This document shows, in pieces, positions 16,724 through 26,796 of a stretch of 64,000 nt of DNA. The notes below the pieces were generated by a model. It had not been told where the DNA came from and made no database searches. It saw only the letters and a list, made by a program, of their open reading frames with translations. This DNA comes from Trichocoleus desertorum NBK24. GTDB taxonomy: Bacteria > Cyanobacteriota > Cyanobacteriia > FACHB-46. The first letter of the stretch is position 1. Every line of letters begins with the position of its first letter. Position numbers and translations under genes: made by a program. Location of the stretch: NCBI RefSeq assembly GCF_030409055.1, contig NZ_CP116619.1, positions 1,645,628 through 1,709,627 of the forward strand, given 5' to 3'.

Positions 16724-17260
16724 ATGGGCAGAACGCTAGAAGATAAGAAGGCAATTGTGGCCGAACTCAAACAGCAGTTGAGCGAGTCCCAACTTGCATT
16801 CGTGATCGACTACAAGGGCCTAAGTGTGGCTGAGATCACTGATCTGCGGCGACGTTTGCGTCCCGTAGGCGCAACATGCACGGTCACCAAGAACACACTG
16901 ATGCGGATTGCGGTTGACGGGGATGCAACCTGGCAGCCAATGACTGAACTTGCATCTCAGTCTTCCGCTTTCTTGCTGGTGAAGGACGACATTGGTGGTG
17001 CCATTAAGGCTTACCAAGATTTCCAGAAGGCTACGAAGAAGACTGAACTTCGTGGTGGCGTCATGGAAGGCCGTGTCCTCAGCGCCAATGATGTCAAGGC
17101 GATTGGTGAGTTGCCGTCTAAGGAACAGCTCATTGCTCAGATTGCAGGGGCTATCAATGGTGTCGCGACCAAGTTGGCTGTGGGTATCAACGAAGTTCCT
17201 GGTTCTCTGGCTCGCGCCATCAAGGCTGTGTCCGAGAAGGACGACCAACAAGCGGCTTAA
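16724..17260 (+). CDS. rplJ: Large ribosomal subunit protein L10
   Basis: L10 anchors L7/L12 dimers to the ribosome. Typical N-terminus ([39 protein letters not shown]) and C-terminal L12-binding helix. 178 residues. Preceded by a strong AAGGAGGTGAG ribosome-binding site. Confidence 0.97.
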   Translation: MGRTLEDKKAIVAELKQQLSESQLAFVIDYKGLSVAEITDLRRRLRPVGATCTVTKNTLMRIAVDGDATWQPMTELASQSSAFLLVKDDIGGAIKAYQDFQKATKKTELRGGVMEGRVLSANDVKAIGELPSKEQLIAQIAGAINGVATKLAVGINEVPGSLARAIKAVSEKDDQQAA

Positions 17261-17356
17261 TGCTTTTGGATTCTAGATTTTAGAGTTTGGGCTTGTACCA
17301 AGTTCTAGTTTTTCAGGCCAAACGGTTTACGCAAAAAATTCCTAGGAGTTAACTAA

Positions 17357-17749
17357 ATGTCTGCTACAACTGACCAAATTCTGGAACAACTTAAGTCTCT
17401 GACTCTGCTAGAAGCAGCTGACTTGGTTAAGCAAATTGAGGAAGCTTTCGGTGTTAGCGCTGCGGCTCCCGCTGGTGGCATGATGATGATGGCTGGGCCT
17501 GGTGCTGGCGCTCCTGCGGAAGAAGCAGAAGAGCAAACTGAGTTTACTGTCATGCTTGATGAAGTTCCTGCTGATAAGAAGATTGCAGTTCTGAAAGTTG
17601 TTCGAGTTTTGACAGGTCTAGGCTTGAAAGAAGCAAAAGACCTTGTAGAAGCTGCGCCTAAGGCAGTGAAAGAAAATATTGCTAAGGGTGACGCTGAAGA
17701 TGCTAAGAAGCAACTCGAAGAAGCTGGCGCTAAGGTAACGATCAAGTAA
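17357..17749 (+). CDS. rplL: Large ribosomal subunit protein L7/L12
   Basis: The multi-copy stalk protein that recruits translation factors. N-terminal dimerisation domain ([23 protein letters not shown]), an Ala/Gly/Met-rich hinge ([18 protein letters not shown]), and a C-terminal domain with [22 protein letters not shown]-like sequence and [10 protein letters not shown]. 130 residues. Last gene of the cluster; an intrinsic terminator follows at 17783. Confidence 0.97.
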   Translation: MSATTDQILEQLKSLTLLEAADLVKQIEEAFGVSAAAPAGGMMMMAGPGAGAPAEEAEEQTEFTVMLDEVPADKKIAVLKVVRVLTGLGLKEAKDLVEAAPKAVKENIAKGDAEDAKKQLEEAGAKVTIK

Positions 17750-17782
17750 GCTTCCGCTGCTATTCGTTCTATCTCAATGAGC

Positions 17783-17811
17783 AAAGGAGCCTAAATTAGG
17801 CTCCTTTTTTT
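17783..17811 (+). terminator. Intrinsic terminator after rplL
   Basis: AAAGGAGCCTA pairs with TAGGCTCCTTT around a 2-base AT loop and continues into T7. It closes the ribosomal gene cluster. Confidence 0.9.
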
Positions 17812-17882
17812 GGGGCTTTTGTGATGAATAGGCGATCGCCCAGCCTTATCTAAAACCATACGGGATCGCTAGACGGCTAATG

Positions 17883-18422
17883 CTACTTCAGGTCTAATAA
17901 GCCAGTCTCTTTCAACTTAGGATTGAAGCGAATTTGCATCTGAACGCCGCGATCGCGTAGCTGGGCTAAGACTTGCTCTTCGACTCGCCTAGCCACCCGC
18001 TTCAGCAGCTTTATTTGAGTCATTTCATCAGCTTCGCGATAATCAGTCTGCTCTTCCTCAGTCATGGCGAGCTTGGCATCAATCGGCTGATTCCAAAGAT
18101 TTTGCTCCTCCGCATTGCCTACCGGAGTTTTGCCGTTTTCAGAGATCCAAGCATCTCGAATCGCTTCTAGCGCAGTACGATTGGGGCGATCGCTCGTCTG
18201 AACTTTGAACCAGTAACAAGCTTGAGGCCGACGCACTAAATGCTGTTGGAGACTGAGATAAATATCTCGTGAGTAGCCAATAAATTGCAGAGTTTGGGCT
18301 TGGTCAAAAATTGCATAAACGCCAACTTTCCCTTGAAATTGCTCGTTGACTTGACCAGCATCATCGAGGTAGGGAATGTATTCTAAGTCGGCAAGAATAG
18401 GAATATCAGTGATAGAAGTCAT
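17883..18422 (-). CDS. GIY-YIG nuclease-like domain protein
   Basis: A 179-residue soluble protein whose N-terminal half has a divergent GIY-YIG pattern: GVYAIFD about residues 33-39 in place of GIY, and FIGYSRDIYLSLQQHL about residues 48-63 in place of YIG. Similar proteins are common in cyanobacteria and plant plastids and have no proven nuclease activity. The C-terminal half (EEEQTDYREADEMTQIKLLKRVARRVEEQVLAQL) is helical. It is 21 bases downstream of the small hypothetical gene on the same strand, so they may be co-transcribed. Confidence 0.7.
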   Translation of the reverse strand: MTSITDIPILADLEYIPYLDDAGQVNEQFQGKVGVYAIFDQAQTLQFIGYSRDIYLSLQQHLVRRPQACYWFKVQTSDRPNRTALEAIRDAWISENGKTPVGNAEEQNLWNQPIDAKLAMTEEEQTDYREADEMTQIKLLKRVARRVEEQVLAQLRDRGVQMQIRFNPKLKETGLLDLK

Positions 18423-18443
18423 GCGTTGCTTAAAGAAATAGTT

Positions 18444-18767
18444 TTAGTCAATTTTGTGATAGATAGCACACAAGCGACTAGGCTGAAAAATCTTAGCCTT
18501 AAACATAAAGTTAGGCGGCACATTCACAATCACATACTGATTAGATTCATAATATTTTTCAAACTCTTGAGGCATACCTTTAGGACTTGACGTGCTATAG
18601 GGCACAGGCTGAAATAGTAATCCTGTAAATTCTACTTGCTCACATTGCGACTGTTGAGCCACTTGTTGTAAAAAGGCTTCACTTCTCAACAAGCTAAATA
18701 AATCTGCTTGGGCTGATGGCTCCAGAGTAAATCCGCTATCAAAATGTTCAATAATTTTAAGTTTCAT
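18444..18767 (-). CDS. Hypothetical protein, 107 residues
   Basis: I do not recognise this protein. It is soluble, without a signal peptide, and contains FTGLLFQPVPYSTSSPKGMPQEFEKYYESNQYVIVNVPPNF. It lies 21 bases upstream of the GIY-YIG gene on the same strand. It is AT-richer than the neighbouring housekeeping genes and lacks HIP1 octamers inside. Confidence 0.5.
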   Translation of the reverse strand: MKLKIIEHFDSGFTLEPSAQADLFSLLRSEAFLQQVAQQSQCEQVEFTGLLFQPVPYSTSSPKGMPQEFEKYYESNQYVIVNVPPNFMFKAKIFQPSRLCAIYHKID

Positions 18768-19202
18768 TGTTCATAACAGTTCGCTAACTGGGCGATGAAA
18801 TATCAAACGAAAATGAGGCAGCGATCGCTTAATTTGCACAGAAAAATTAATACTAATTCCTGGGCATTAGCTTTGATGACTACTTTGATTTAGCCTATTA
18901 GATTCTGAAGCGTCTGTCAGCAATACCTCTTCATCTTGATATTAAGAATCATGACTTCATCGCTCCATCTAGATGTGCAACTTCGGGCACAAAAAGTATC
19001 TGTAGCCTGAAATTTTACTGCTCAATAGGCTTAGGTGATTTTAATTTGACTCCTTCTTAGGCTATAAAACATAGCTGCAATCTCCTAAGTCTTACCTGAG
19101 GTATAAAACCCTGCCAAATCTAGCCCCTAGGCTGGTGGAGTGGCAGATAAATGCAGAGTTAGCTCTCGTTAGTTGCCACCCATAAGAAAAAGGAGGAAAG
19201 AT
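18768..19202. other. Intergenic region upstream of the YsnF-like gene
   Basis: About 435 bases, AT-rich, divergent between a minus-strand hypothetical gene and the YsnF-like gene. I see no gene or clear RNA. Two TATAAAA-like stretches near 19062 and 19100 could be -10 elements of a stress promoter for the downstream gene, but matching -35 boxes at good spacing are not evident. Confidence 0.5.
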
Positions 19203-20168
19203 ATGGCTGATTTAGATAAAAATCGAGATTTGAATCAAGGAAATGAGGCTCATGAGGCCGATGCGAACCGTGACCCACTTTCTGGTCAACCCGGTGCTCA
19301 TCCCGTAGGAACTGGCATTGGTGCCGCTGGAATTGGCACAGTGGGTGCGGTAGTAGGGGGTGTAATTGGTGGTCCTGTCGGCGCAGTGATTGGAAGCGCA
19401 GTTGGCGCAGTAGCAGGTGGTTTGGTTGGCAAAAGTGCGGCTGAAGCCGTTGACCCCACCGTTGAAGAGGAATACTGGCGCAATAATTATGCTTCTCGGC
19501 CTTATGTAGAACCAGGCCACACCTACGATGATTATCAGTCAGCTTACCGAACAGGGTATGAGGGCTATGGTCGTCATGCAGAGACTGGAAGAAAGTTTGA
19601 TGAGATCGAACCCCATCTTCGGAGCGATTACGAAACCCGTCATGGCGGTAAAGGTCTAGGTTGGGATAAAGCAAAGCACGCAGCCCGGGATGCTTGGGAT
19701 AAGGTTGAAAATACAGTCAAAGGTTCTGGCGATCGCAACTCTGGACAAAATCTTGCTAGCCGAGGCGACACTCAACAAGTCAACCTGTACGAAGAAAGAC
19801 TGATTGCTGACAAAACCCGTGTCAAAACTGGTGAAGTCAACGTTGGTAAGCATGTAGAAACTGAAACTGCCCGCGTTAGCGTTCCGGTTGAGAAAGAGCG
19901 TGTAGTTGTAGAGCGCACTACCCCAACGAATGCGGGTAACGCAGTTACACCTGGAGAAGCTACCTTCCATGAAGGAGAAGTAGCACGGGTAGAAATCTAT
20001 GAGGAGCGAGCTGACATTCACAAAGAGGCGGTACTACGCGAAGAAGTGAATATCAGAAAAGAAGTCGATCATGAGACGGTTCAGGCAGAAGAGCAAATTC
20101 GCCGGGAAGAACTAGACATCGATCGCCAAGGTCGTGGAGTGAGCGATCGCTCTAATCCTTTAACCTAA
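19203..20168 (+). CDS. YsnF/AvaK-domain (DUF2382) stress protein with glycine zipper
   Basis: A 321-residue protein with three parts. A Gly/Ala/Val-rich glycine-zipper membrane-interacting segment spans about residues 36-80 (GAVVGGVIGGPVGAVIGSAVG). A Tyr/Gly-rich middle follows (YDDYQSAYRTGYEGYGRH). The C-terminal half is the charged YsnF/AvaK repeat (VNLYEERLIADKTRVKTGEVNVGKHVETETARVSVPVEKERVVVERT, and a second EIYEERADIHKEAVLREEVNIRKEVD unit). Such proteins are linked to general stress and desiccation in Firmicutes and cyanobacteria; the molecular role is unknown. The start at 19203 is supported by AAAGGAGGAAAG upstream; the longer frame from 19173 runs through that site. Confidence 0.85.
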   Translation: MADLDKNRDLNQGNEAHEADANRDPLSGQPGAHPVGTGIGAAGIGTVGAVVGGVIGGPVGAVIGSAVGAVAGGLVGKSAAEAVDPTVEEEYWRNNYASRPYVEPGHTYDDYQSAYRTGYEGYGRHAETGRKFDEIEPHLRSDYETRHGGKGLGWDKAKHAARDAWDKVENTVKGSGDRNSGQNLASRGDTQQVNLYEERLIADKTRVKTGEVNVGKHVETETARVSVPVEKERVVVERTTPTNAGNAVTPGEATFHEGEVARVEIYEERADIHKEAVLREEVNIRKEVDHETVQAEEQIRREELDIDRQGRGVSDRSNPLT

Positions 20169-20235
20169 CTCTGAGCTAACCAGATAGTTAGGGAATAAGT
20201 GCATTGCAATCAGAGTAGATTGCTAGTGTGATCGA

Positions 20236-20268
20236 GGGTGGGCTTAATGACTAGGCTCACCCTTTTTT
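20236..20268 (+). terminator. Intrinsic terminator after the YsnF-like gene
   Basis: GGGTGGGC at 20236 pairs with GCTCACCC ending at 20262 and is followed by TTTTTT. The stem includes a G-T pair. It lies about 70 bases after the stop codon, in front of the convergent rhomboid gene. Confidence 0.75.
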
Positions 20269-20317
20269 CAGATTTCTACAAAGCTCAACGAGCTGCACTC
20301 ACAATCAACTTGGCTCG

Positions 20318-20905
20318 TCAAATAGACTTTTTACGTCGGGCTAAAAGACGCGCTGCTAGAAGTCCACCTAGAAAACCGAACAAGTGGCCTTCCCAAGAGA
20401 TGCCATTGCGAATAGGCAACACTCCCCAGATCAAGCTGCCATAGAGAGTACCGACCAGAAGCGAAACGGCAATCCCCACCATGCTTCTTTCAAAGTAACC
20501 CCGTGACACTAAAAAGCCGAAGTAGCCAAAAACAACACCGCTGGCTCCAATGTGAATCGAATTAGCGGAGCCAAACAACCACACACCCAAGCCACTCGCC
20601 AGGATTGTAATCAGACTCACGATAAAAAAGTCGCTGATTTCTCGGAGCATCACAAACCATCCCAAAACCAGAAAGGGGATGGTGTTCGCCATTAAGTGCC
20701 CTAAACCTCCATGCAAAAACGGGGCAAACAGAATACCCCACAAACCGCTAATACTACGAGGACGGATACCGTAGAGGTTGAGAGCGTTGCGGAAAACAAA
20801 TAAATCAATAATTTCTAGCAACCAAATACAGACAATGAAGCTGCCTAGAATCAGAGCATGACTTCTGAGTTCACGGGCGATCGCACTTTTATCGTCATTC
20901 TTCAT
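20318..20905 (-). CDS. Rhomboid-family intramembrane serine protease
   Basis: A 195-residue, six-span membrane protein. The catalytic dyad is Ser122 in GASGVVFG and His174 in WEGHLFGFLGG. The HGGLGHLMANT segment near residue 65 (His70, Asn74) supplies the oxyanion-hole residues. The fold size matches bacterial rhomboids of the GlpG type without extra domains. Substrates are unknown. It converges with the YsnF-like gene. Confidence 0.88.
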   Translation of the reverse strand: MKNDDKSAIARELRSHALILGSFIVCIWLLEIIDLFVFRNALNLYGIRPRSISGLWGILFAPFLHGGLGHLMANTIPFLVLGWFVMLREISDFFIVSLITILASGLGVWLFGSANSIHIGASGVVFGYFGFLVSRGYFERSMVGIAVSLLVGTLYGSLIWGVLPIRNGISWEGHLFGFLGGLLAARLLARRKKSI

Positions 20906-21055
20906 GGCTTTGCCTCAGCAGTATCCCACCTGAGATTTGCCCCTTAAATTATCAGGGTCCTGTTCTACAGTTTTAGCTTGCTGAAGGCAGTTTTCTCCAT
21001 AATTCAATTTTTGAAGGCAACCACAGAGAATTCTCTTACAGTTGCCTTACACCCG

Positions 21056-21889
<834 letters not shown>

Positions 21890-22019
21890 CTACTCTGCTG
21901 CTTAACCGATGGGCTGCTTACCGATGGGCTCCTTAACCAAGGCTTCTTAACCGAGGACAGATGAGCTACAAAAGATTTGCATTAGGATCAAAGCAGTGAT
22001 TCGCAACTGGTTGTGTCCT

Positions 22020-22349
22020 ATGGCTACCAAAAAACAGTTCAGTAACTTTCAAGAATTGTTATCTGGTTCTGAGTTACCAATGCTAGTAGATTTTTATGCG
22101 CCTTGGTGTGGCCCTTGCCAAGTTATGGCTCCGATTTTAGAGCAGGTCAATGCTCAAATGAAGGAACAATTGCGCGTCGTGAAAATCAACACAGAAACTT
22201 ATCCAGAATTGGCATCTCAATACCAAATTCATGCGCTGCCAACGCTGGTCTTATTTAAGGATGGACAGCCAATCGATCGCATAGAAGGTGTGATGCAGGC
22301 AAAGCAAATTGTGCAACGCTTACAACCGTTTATTTCAGCAAAGGCTTAG
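22020..22349 (+). CDS. Thioredoxin
   Basis: A 109-residue single-domain thioredoxin with the redox site WCGPC at residues 29-33, the Asp of LVDFYAPW and the cis-Pro loop ALPTLVLFKDG. It reduces target disulfides with electrons from thioredoxin reductase. The ATG at 22020 gives a normal-length protein; a GTG at 21996 would add eight residues. The m- or y-type subclass was not resolved. Confidence 0.93.
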   Translation: MATKKQFSNFQELLSGSELPMLVDFYAPWCGPCQVMAPILEQVNAQMKEQLRVVKINTETYPELASQYQIHALPTLVLFKDGQPIDRIEGVMQAKQIVQRLQPFISAKA

Positions 22350-22457
22350 AAATTGCGATCGCACAACTCAATTAAACCTAGCAGTCCTGAAATAAGATCT
22401 ATAGGTGCTGATCTATCGCGGTGGTTATGCAGTGGGTTAGAACAGCACTACAGGCTT

Positions 22458-22850
22458 TTAATTGGATTTCTTTTGCTGAGTACTGAGCATGGCTTCGATC
22501 CCCTTCATATCTTCAAGAAACTGCTGCTGAGCCATCTCAGAGCTCTTCCTCCAAGCTTCAATTTCAGCTTCTATGGCAGCTAGTTCGGCTGTAGCTTTTT
22601 TGTTGCTAGCTCTCATCTCAGCAAACATTTCTCTGCTATTAAACAGCACCCATCCAAACTGCCCAATAGCCACTAACAAATAGATCCAAATATTAATAAT
22701 TACAATACTGCTGACTACTTCCAGCGATACTCCTGCAAAAAGCAAAGAAAGGATCGCAGCATTGGCACCCAGAAAAATGTATTTGGCATACTTTTTCAAG
22801 GCACGAATTACTGGTTTAAGTTCTACTAGCTGAGTGGTTGGTCGCACCAT
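22458..22850 (-). CDS. Hypothetical membrane protein with coiled coil
   Basis: Unknown 130-residue protein. Two adjacent hydrophobic segments (about residues 24-42 and 48-70) are followed by a helical, probably coiled-coil tail (EMRASNKKATAELAAIEAEIEAWRKSSEMAQQQF). A small inner-membrane protein with a cytoplasmic tail is the likely topology. It is divergent from the cyclase gene, whose start is 90 bases away. Confidence 0.55.
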   Translation of the reverse strand: MVRPTTQLVELKPVIRALKKYAKYIFLGANAAILSLLFAGVSLEVVSSIVIINIWIYLLVAIGQFGWVLFNSREMFAEMRASNKKATAELAAIEAEIEAWRKSSEMAQQQFLEDMKGIEAMLSTQQKKSN

Positions 22851-22939
22851 AAAGATTAGTGTAATTCACTATTCTCCACTACAGTGTCCAGTAGACCTGC
22901 TCCAGAAATACTGTCAAATTCCTCTGTCCTCCTAGCTCT

Positions 22940-23548
22940 ATGCACCCTCAAAACACCAAAGCTGAATTGCACCGCCTCCTTCAAGATCGCAACGAGCATC
23001 CCGAAAAGATCGCTGAAATTGACGCTCAAATTCATGCCATTTTTGCCGAAACTCACGCAATTCTGGTATTGGATATGTCAGGCTTTTCTCGGCTGACGAT
23101 TCGGCATGGCATTATTCATTTCTTGGCTATGATTCATCGCTTAAGTGCGATCGCCACTCCCCTAATGGAGCAGCAAAAAGGCACCGTAATCAAACAAGAA
23201 GCTGACAACCTATTTGCGGTTTTCCCCACAGTTGAGTTTGCGGTGAGCGCTGCGGTGGATGTCTTAAAAAGCTTAGCGGCTGTCAATTCGGGCTTACCAG
23301 ATGCAATGGATTTGTACGCTAGCATTGGCATCGGCTACGGGGAAGTGCTGCTGGTGGCGGGCAAAGACCTGTACGGCAATGAAATGAATTTGGCTTCCAA
23401 ATTGGGAGAAGACCTAGCGCGATCGAACGAGATTTTACTGACGGAGTCGGCGTTCCAGCAGTTGCAATCTACTTGGACGTGCGAGGCAATTGAACTCTCT
23501 GTTTCTGGCTTGGAGCTAACGGCTTATCAGGTGCAGTTTCCTAAATGA
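22940..23548 (+). CDS. Class III nucleotidyl cyclase domain protein (possibly inactive)
   Basis: A 202-residue protein made of one adenylate/guanylate cyclase catalytic domain without sensor domains. The metal-binding aspartates are recognisable: Asp45 in LVLDMSGFSR and Asp89 in KQEADNLFAVF. In the transition-state motif GNEMNLASKL the Asn is present, but the Arg normally four residues later is Lys, so activity is doubtful. The domain lacks the usual dimerisation arm and is compact. It could be a signalling remnant or a cAMP-independent regulator. Confidence 0.7.
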   Translation: MHPQNTKAELHRLLQDRNEHPEKIAEIDAQIHAIFAETHAILVLDMSGFSRLTIRHGIIHFLAMIHRLSAIATPLMEQQKGTVIKQEADNLFAVFPTVEFAVSAAVDVLKSLAAVNSGLPDAMDLYASIGIGYGEVLLVAGKDLYGNEMNLASKLGEDLARSNEILLTESAFQQLQSTWTCEAIELSVSGLELTAYQVQFPK

Positions 23549-23573
23549 TCCCAATTACCGAACACCCAATTGC

Positions 23574-25358
23574 CTAACAACGGTACAAACGGTATCGGTA
23601 GCCATCGGTACGATGCTTGTGCTGTGGATCGGCGATACAACGCTCTCCTGCCAAGAGAGAGGCTAAATTCGTTGTCTCGTCTGGATTAGGAAAGTTGAGC
23701 AACCATAGATCCAGCGGGCGAGGCAATTGGCTTAAGGTTTGCTGGAGCGCGATCGCACTAGATAGCGGATTTTGATCTTGGTGGGCCAGCAAGAAGAGGG
23801 GATTGGCTAATACCCCTGTGATCGGTTGGCGTTTCAGCTCCCAAGCCAAACCCATCAGCCTGCCTGTTTGTCCATGAGTCATATGGGCGATCGCGATCAA
23901 GGGAGGAGATTGAGCCGCTTGCTGAAGATGTTGCACCACCACATCAGGGCGATGAGTTTTCTGATAACCCAATCCTGTCGCAACGGTCAGGCCACTGAGC
24001 AGGCCAACCAGCCAAACAATCATCACCACTGTTTTACCGTTGGGTTGCCACCGTTGCCAAATATTACCCACTGGTTTTGGGGGTGACACTTCGGGTTGAA
24101 GCGTGACGGATTCAGACCAAAAAGCAGCAAGGCTAGCTGCCAGTAAAGCAACAACAGCAGGAAAATAAACAAAGCTGAAACGAAAAGCACTGTTAATCTC
24201 GGTTCCCAGACCGTATGCGATCACAAAAAAGAGGGCGATCGCACTGAGGACAAAACCACCTAATACTTGCAGCGCCAATCGGCTCTGGAGTTGCTGCCAC
24301 TGCTGCTTTAACCCTTGGTAAATTAGCGGAGCTGACCAGGCACAAAACAACAGCATACCCAGGCCAGACAGAATCACTAGGGTAAAACTGGGGGCTTGTA
24401 CGGGTAAAAAAACCAGCATGGTGATCCATCCCACCAAAGCCTGGAGCACTGGATCGAACCAACCCAGCCCAGATCGGGTACCGCTATAGATCCAGGTGGT
24501 TAGCTGATTGCCGTAAACTCCTTGCCAAGCAGGTAACCAAACCACGATGCCAGCTACAGTTCCAGCGACCACCCCATAAATTCGTCCCCACAGTTTAAGC
24601 GCTGGTAACTGGAAGGGCAGATGAGATTGATTGGGCCTAGCTTTCCGCCCCGCCGAAAACCAAAATCCCAGTAATACCAAAGCCTCTGCGAATAAAGTCA
24701 GGACGAAGAAGTAATGGGTTGCCATCCCCAGCGCATTCACCCCAACCCAACTTACCCCAACTCGTAGGGGTAAAGGTTTATGAACCCGCAGCGATCGCAG
24801 CGCAACGACTAAGCAGCCCAAGGAAGCGATCACCCACAACACAGCCAGGGTATAGTGACGCGCTTCCTGAGCCAAGTAGATACCATACGGGGAAACGGCC
24901 ATCACCGCTGCTGCCAGATGCCCAACTAAGCGAGATCCAAAAGCCAGCCACCCCAGACCAAACATCGCCGGAATTGAAACAGCCCCAAAGATGGCAGGGA
25001 GCGATCGCGCTGCCCAAATGGACACCAATCCCTCTTGAGCCGGAAACCATTGCAGCCACCAATGAGCCAGCACAAAATACAGAGGAGGATGAGTGCTTTC
25101 CTGCATCAAGTGCTCCAATACCGCAGCCACCCCTGTTTGTGTATCTATCTGTAAAGGTTGCAGGAGGGTATCCAGAGCGATCGCCTGATCCAGCGGAATG
25201 GTGCGAAAACTGTGCCCTAAGCTAAACACCAAAGTGGCAAATTCATCCGTCCAAACTGATTTCGAGTCAAGGCATAGGAAGCGTAGCCCTATACCCACAA
25301 CCAGCCAAAACAACAGCAGTAGGAGATGCAGCCAGCGGCTGTGAAGCAAAGTTTTCAA
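23574..25358 (-). CDS. GT39-like polyprenyl-phosphate-sugar glycosyltransferase (GT-C)
   Basis: A 594-residue polytopic membrane protein. The first periplasmic loop carries the acidic motif SVWTDEFATLVFSL that follows the first helix in ArnT/PMT-type enzymes, then THPPLYFVLAHWWLQWF and about eleven further membrane segments. The C-terminal ~130 residues are a soluble domain (VVVQHLQQAAQSPPLIAIAHMT to RTDGYRYRLYRC). Such enzymes transfer a sugar from a polyprenyl phosphate donor outside the membrane. It is 201 bases downstream of the GT2-GtrA gene, the likely donor maker, in the same orientation. Confidence 0.8.
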   Translation of the reverse strand: MKTLLHSRWLHLLLLLFWLVVGIGLRFLCLDSKSVWTDEFATLVFSLGHSFRTIPLDQAIALDTLLQPLQIDTQTGVAAVLEHLMQESTHPPLYFVLAHWWLQWFPAQEGLVSIWAARSLPAIFGAVSIPAMFGLGWLAFGSRLVGHLAAAVMAVSPYGIYLAQEARHYTLAVLWVIASLGCLVVALRSLRVHKPLPLRVGVSWVGVNALGMATHYFFVLTLFAEALVLLGFWFSAGRKARPNQSHLPFQLPALKLWGRIYGVVAGTVAGIVVWLPAWQGVYGNQLTTWIYSGTRSGLGWFDPVLQALVGWITMLVFLPVQAPSFTLVILSGLGMLLFCAWSAPLIYQGLKQQWQQLQSRLALQVLGGFVLSAIALFFVIAYGLGTEINSAFRFSFVYFPAVVALLAASLAAFWSESVTLQPEVSPPKPVGNIWQRWQPNGKTVVMIVWLVGLLSGLTVATGLGYQKTHRPDVVVQHLQQAAQSPPLIAIAHMTHGQTGRLMGLAWELKRQPITGVLANPLFLLAHQDQNPLSSAIALQQTLSQLPRPLDLWLLNFPNPDETTNLASLLAGERCIADPQHKHRTDGYRYRLYRC

Positions 25359-25559
25359 GTGTCAGCACCCAAAGCCAGCGCTTTCAAGAATTGTAGGTCA
25401 GCCACTTAGCAGCCACTTAAATGATGAATTGCCCCCATCGATCTCAGCAACTCATCTAAGCACTTTCCTCCAAGTCAATCAGTTTCTCACAAATTTAGGT
25501 TAAGTGTCTGTTAGCAAAACACTTCTAGCAAAACGCTTCTTGGGCCGCTAGCCTGCATC

Positions 25560-26786
25560 TTATTTGACTTCGGTAACTCGCCAACTCAATTTCAAGTTGA
25601 TCCAGAAATTCCAGAACAGCACGACTGCGATCGCGATCATTTTGGCGGCATATTGATTAACGTGAAAAACGTTATACAAACCGTTAACAATCAAAGTATT
25701 AAGAACCAAACCCAATAAACAAACCACATTGAATTTCAGCAATCGTTTGGCACGTTGTCGCCATCCCTGCTGCCGACTAGAAACGTCGCTAAAAGTCCAA
25801 GCATCATTCCAGAAAAAGTTATTAATAATGGCCAACTCCACCGAGATCGTGTTGCTTGTTGTCAGTCCTAATTGCAGCTCCTCCCGCAGCAAATAGAAGA
25901 CAGACATATCGACAAACAAACCCGTTAGCCCAACAAAGCCAAACCGGATGAAGCGACCAAACGGTGACAACGCCAAACGCAGACGGCCTAGGTGACGCAA
26001 ATAATCCACATACTGCTTCCAAGTAACCTTGCTCTCGCCTCCCTGCCGCTCCTGAAATACATACCCTACTTCTGCCACTCGCCCGATGCTGCCTCGGCCC
26101 AGCACTTCAATCAAAATTTTGTAACCGACAGGACTCAGCGTTTTCCCGGCGATCGCACTACGCCGTATTAAGAAGTAGCCGCTCATAGGGTCCGAAACTC
26201 GACCCACCACACCTGGTAGAATCACTAACCCAACCAACTGGGCTCCCCGTGATAGAAAACGCCGCACCACACTCCAGCTACTAACGCCACCTCCCTCCAC
26301 ATGGCGACTCGCTGTGGCTAGATCTGCCCCCTGCTGCGTCTCTGCAATCAGCTGGAGCAAAACCTCCGGTGGATGTTGGAGATCTCCATCAATGACACCG
26401 AGCACTTCTCCTCTAGCCACTTGCCAACCTCGAATCACCGCAGTAGACAACCCCCGCTCCTGTTGCCGCCGCATTACCCGCACCTGGGGATACTCACTCA
26501 CCAGCTCTTGAGCAATCTTCCAGGTATAGTCTGGGCTATCATCATCGACCACGATCAATTCATAGTTGCCTGGTAGCACCTGATCCAGCAGCCGACTCAG
26601 CAGCTCAATCATAGCTTCGATGTTCTCACTCTCATTGAAAGTGGGAATCACCAAAGATAGATAAACCCCATGAGAGGGCGATGCTCCAGGAACCTCCAGT
26701 TGAAGAGCAGGCTCAATCTTAGACTCACTAATTGTCAAAGAGCCAGAAGGCGCTGCTAACAGGAAAAGAGATGGATCAATACTCAT
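25560..26786 (-). CDS. Dolichol-phosphate-mannose-synthase-like GT2 fused to GtrA
   Basis: A bifunctional 408-residue protein. Residues about 40-270 are a GT2 domain (SLVIPTFNESENIEAMI, VVDDDSPDYTWK with the metal motif, GVIDGDLQHPPEVL) that makes polyprenyl-phosphate sugar. Residues about 275-400 are a GtrA-like four-helix membrane domain (FIRFGFVGLTGLFVDMSVFYLL) thought to help flip the product. It follows the upstream GT39 gene by ten bases. Together with the flanking GT-C enzymes this gives donor synthesis, translocation and transfer in one operon. Confidence 0.88.
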   Translation of the reverse strand: MSIDPSLFLLAAPSGSLTISESKIEPALQLEVPGASPSHGVYLSLVIPTFNESENIEAMIELLSRLLDQVLPGNYELIVVDDDSPDYTWKIAQELVSEYPQVRVMRRQQERGLSTAVIRGWQVARGEVLGVIDGDLQHPPEVLLQLIAETQQGADLATASRHVEGGGVSSWSVVRRFLSRGAQLVGLVILPGVVGRVSDPMSGYFLIRRSAIAGKTLSPVGYKILIEVLGRGSIGRVAEVGYVFQERQGGESKVTWKQYVDYLRHLGRLRLALSPFGRFIRFGFVGLTGLFVDMSVFYLLREELQLGLTTSNTISVELAIINNFFWNDAWTFSDVSSRQQGWRQRAKRLLKFNVVCLLGLVLNTLIVNGLYNVFHVNQYAAKMIAIAVVLFWNFWINLKLSWRVTEVK

Positions 26787-26796
26787 CTAGAAAGCC

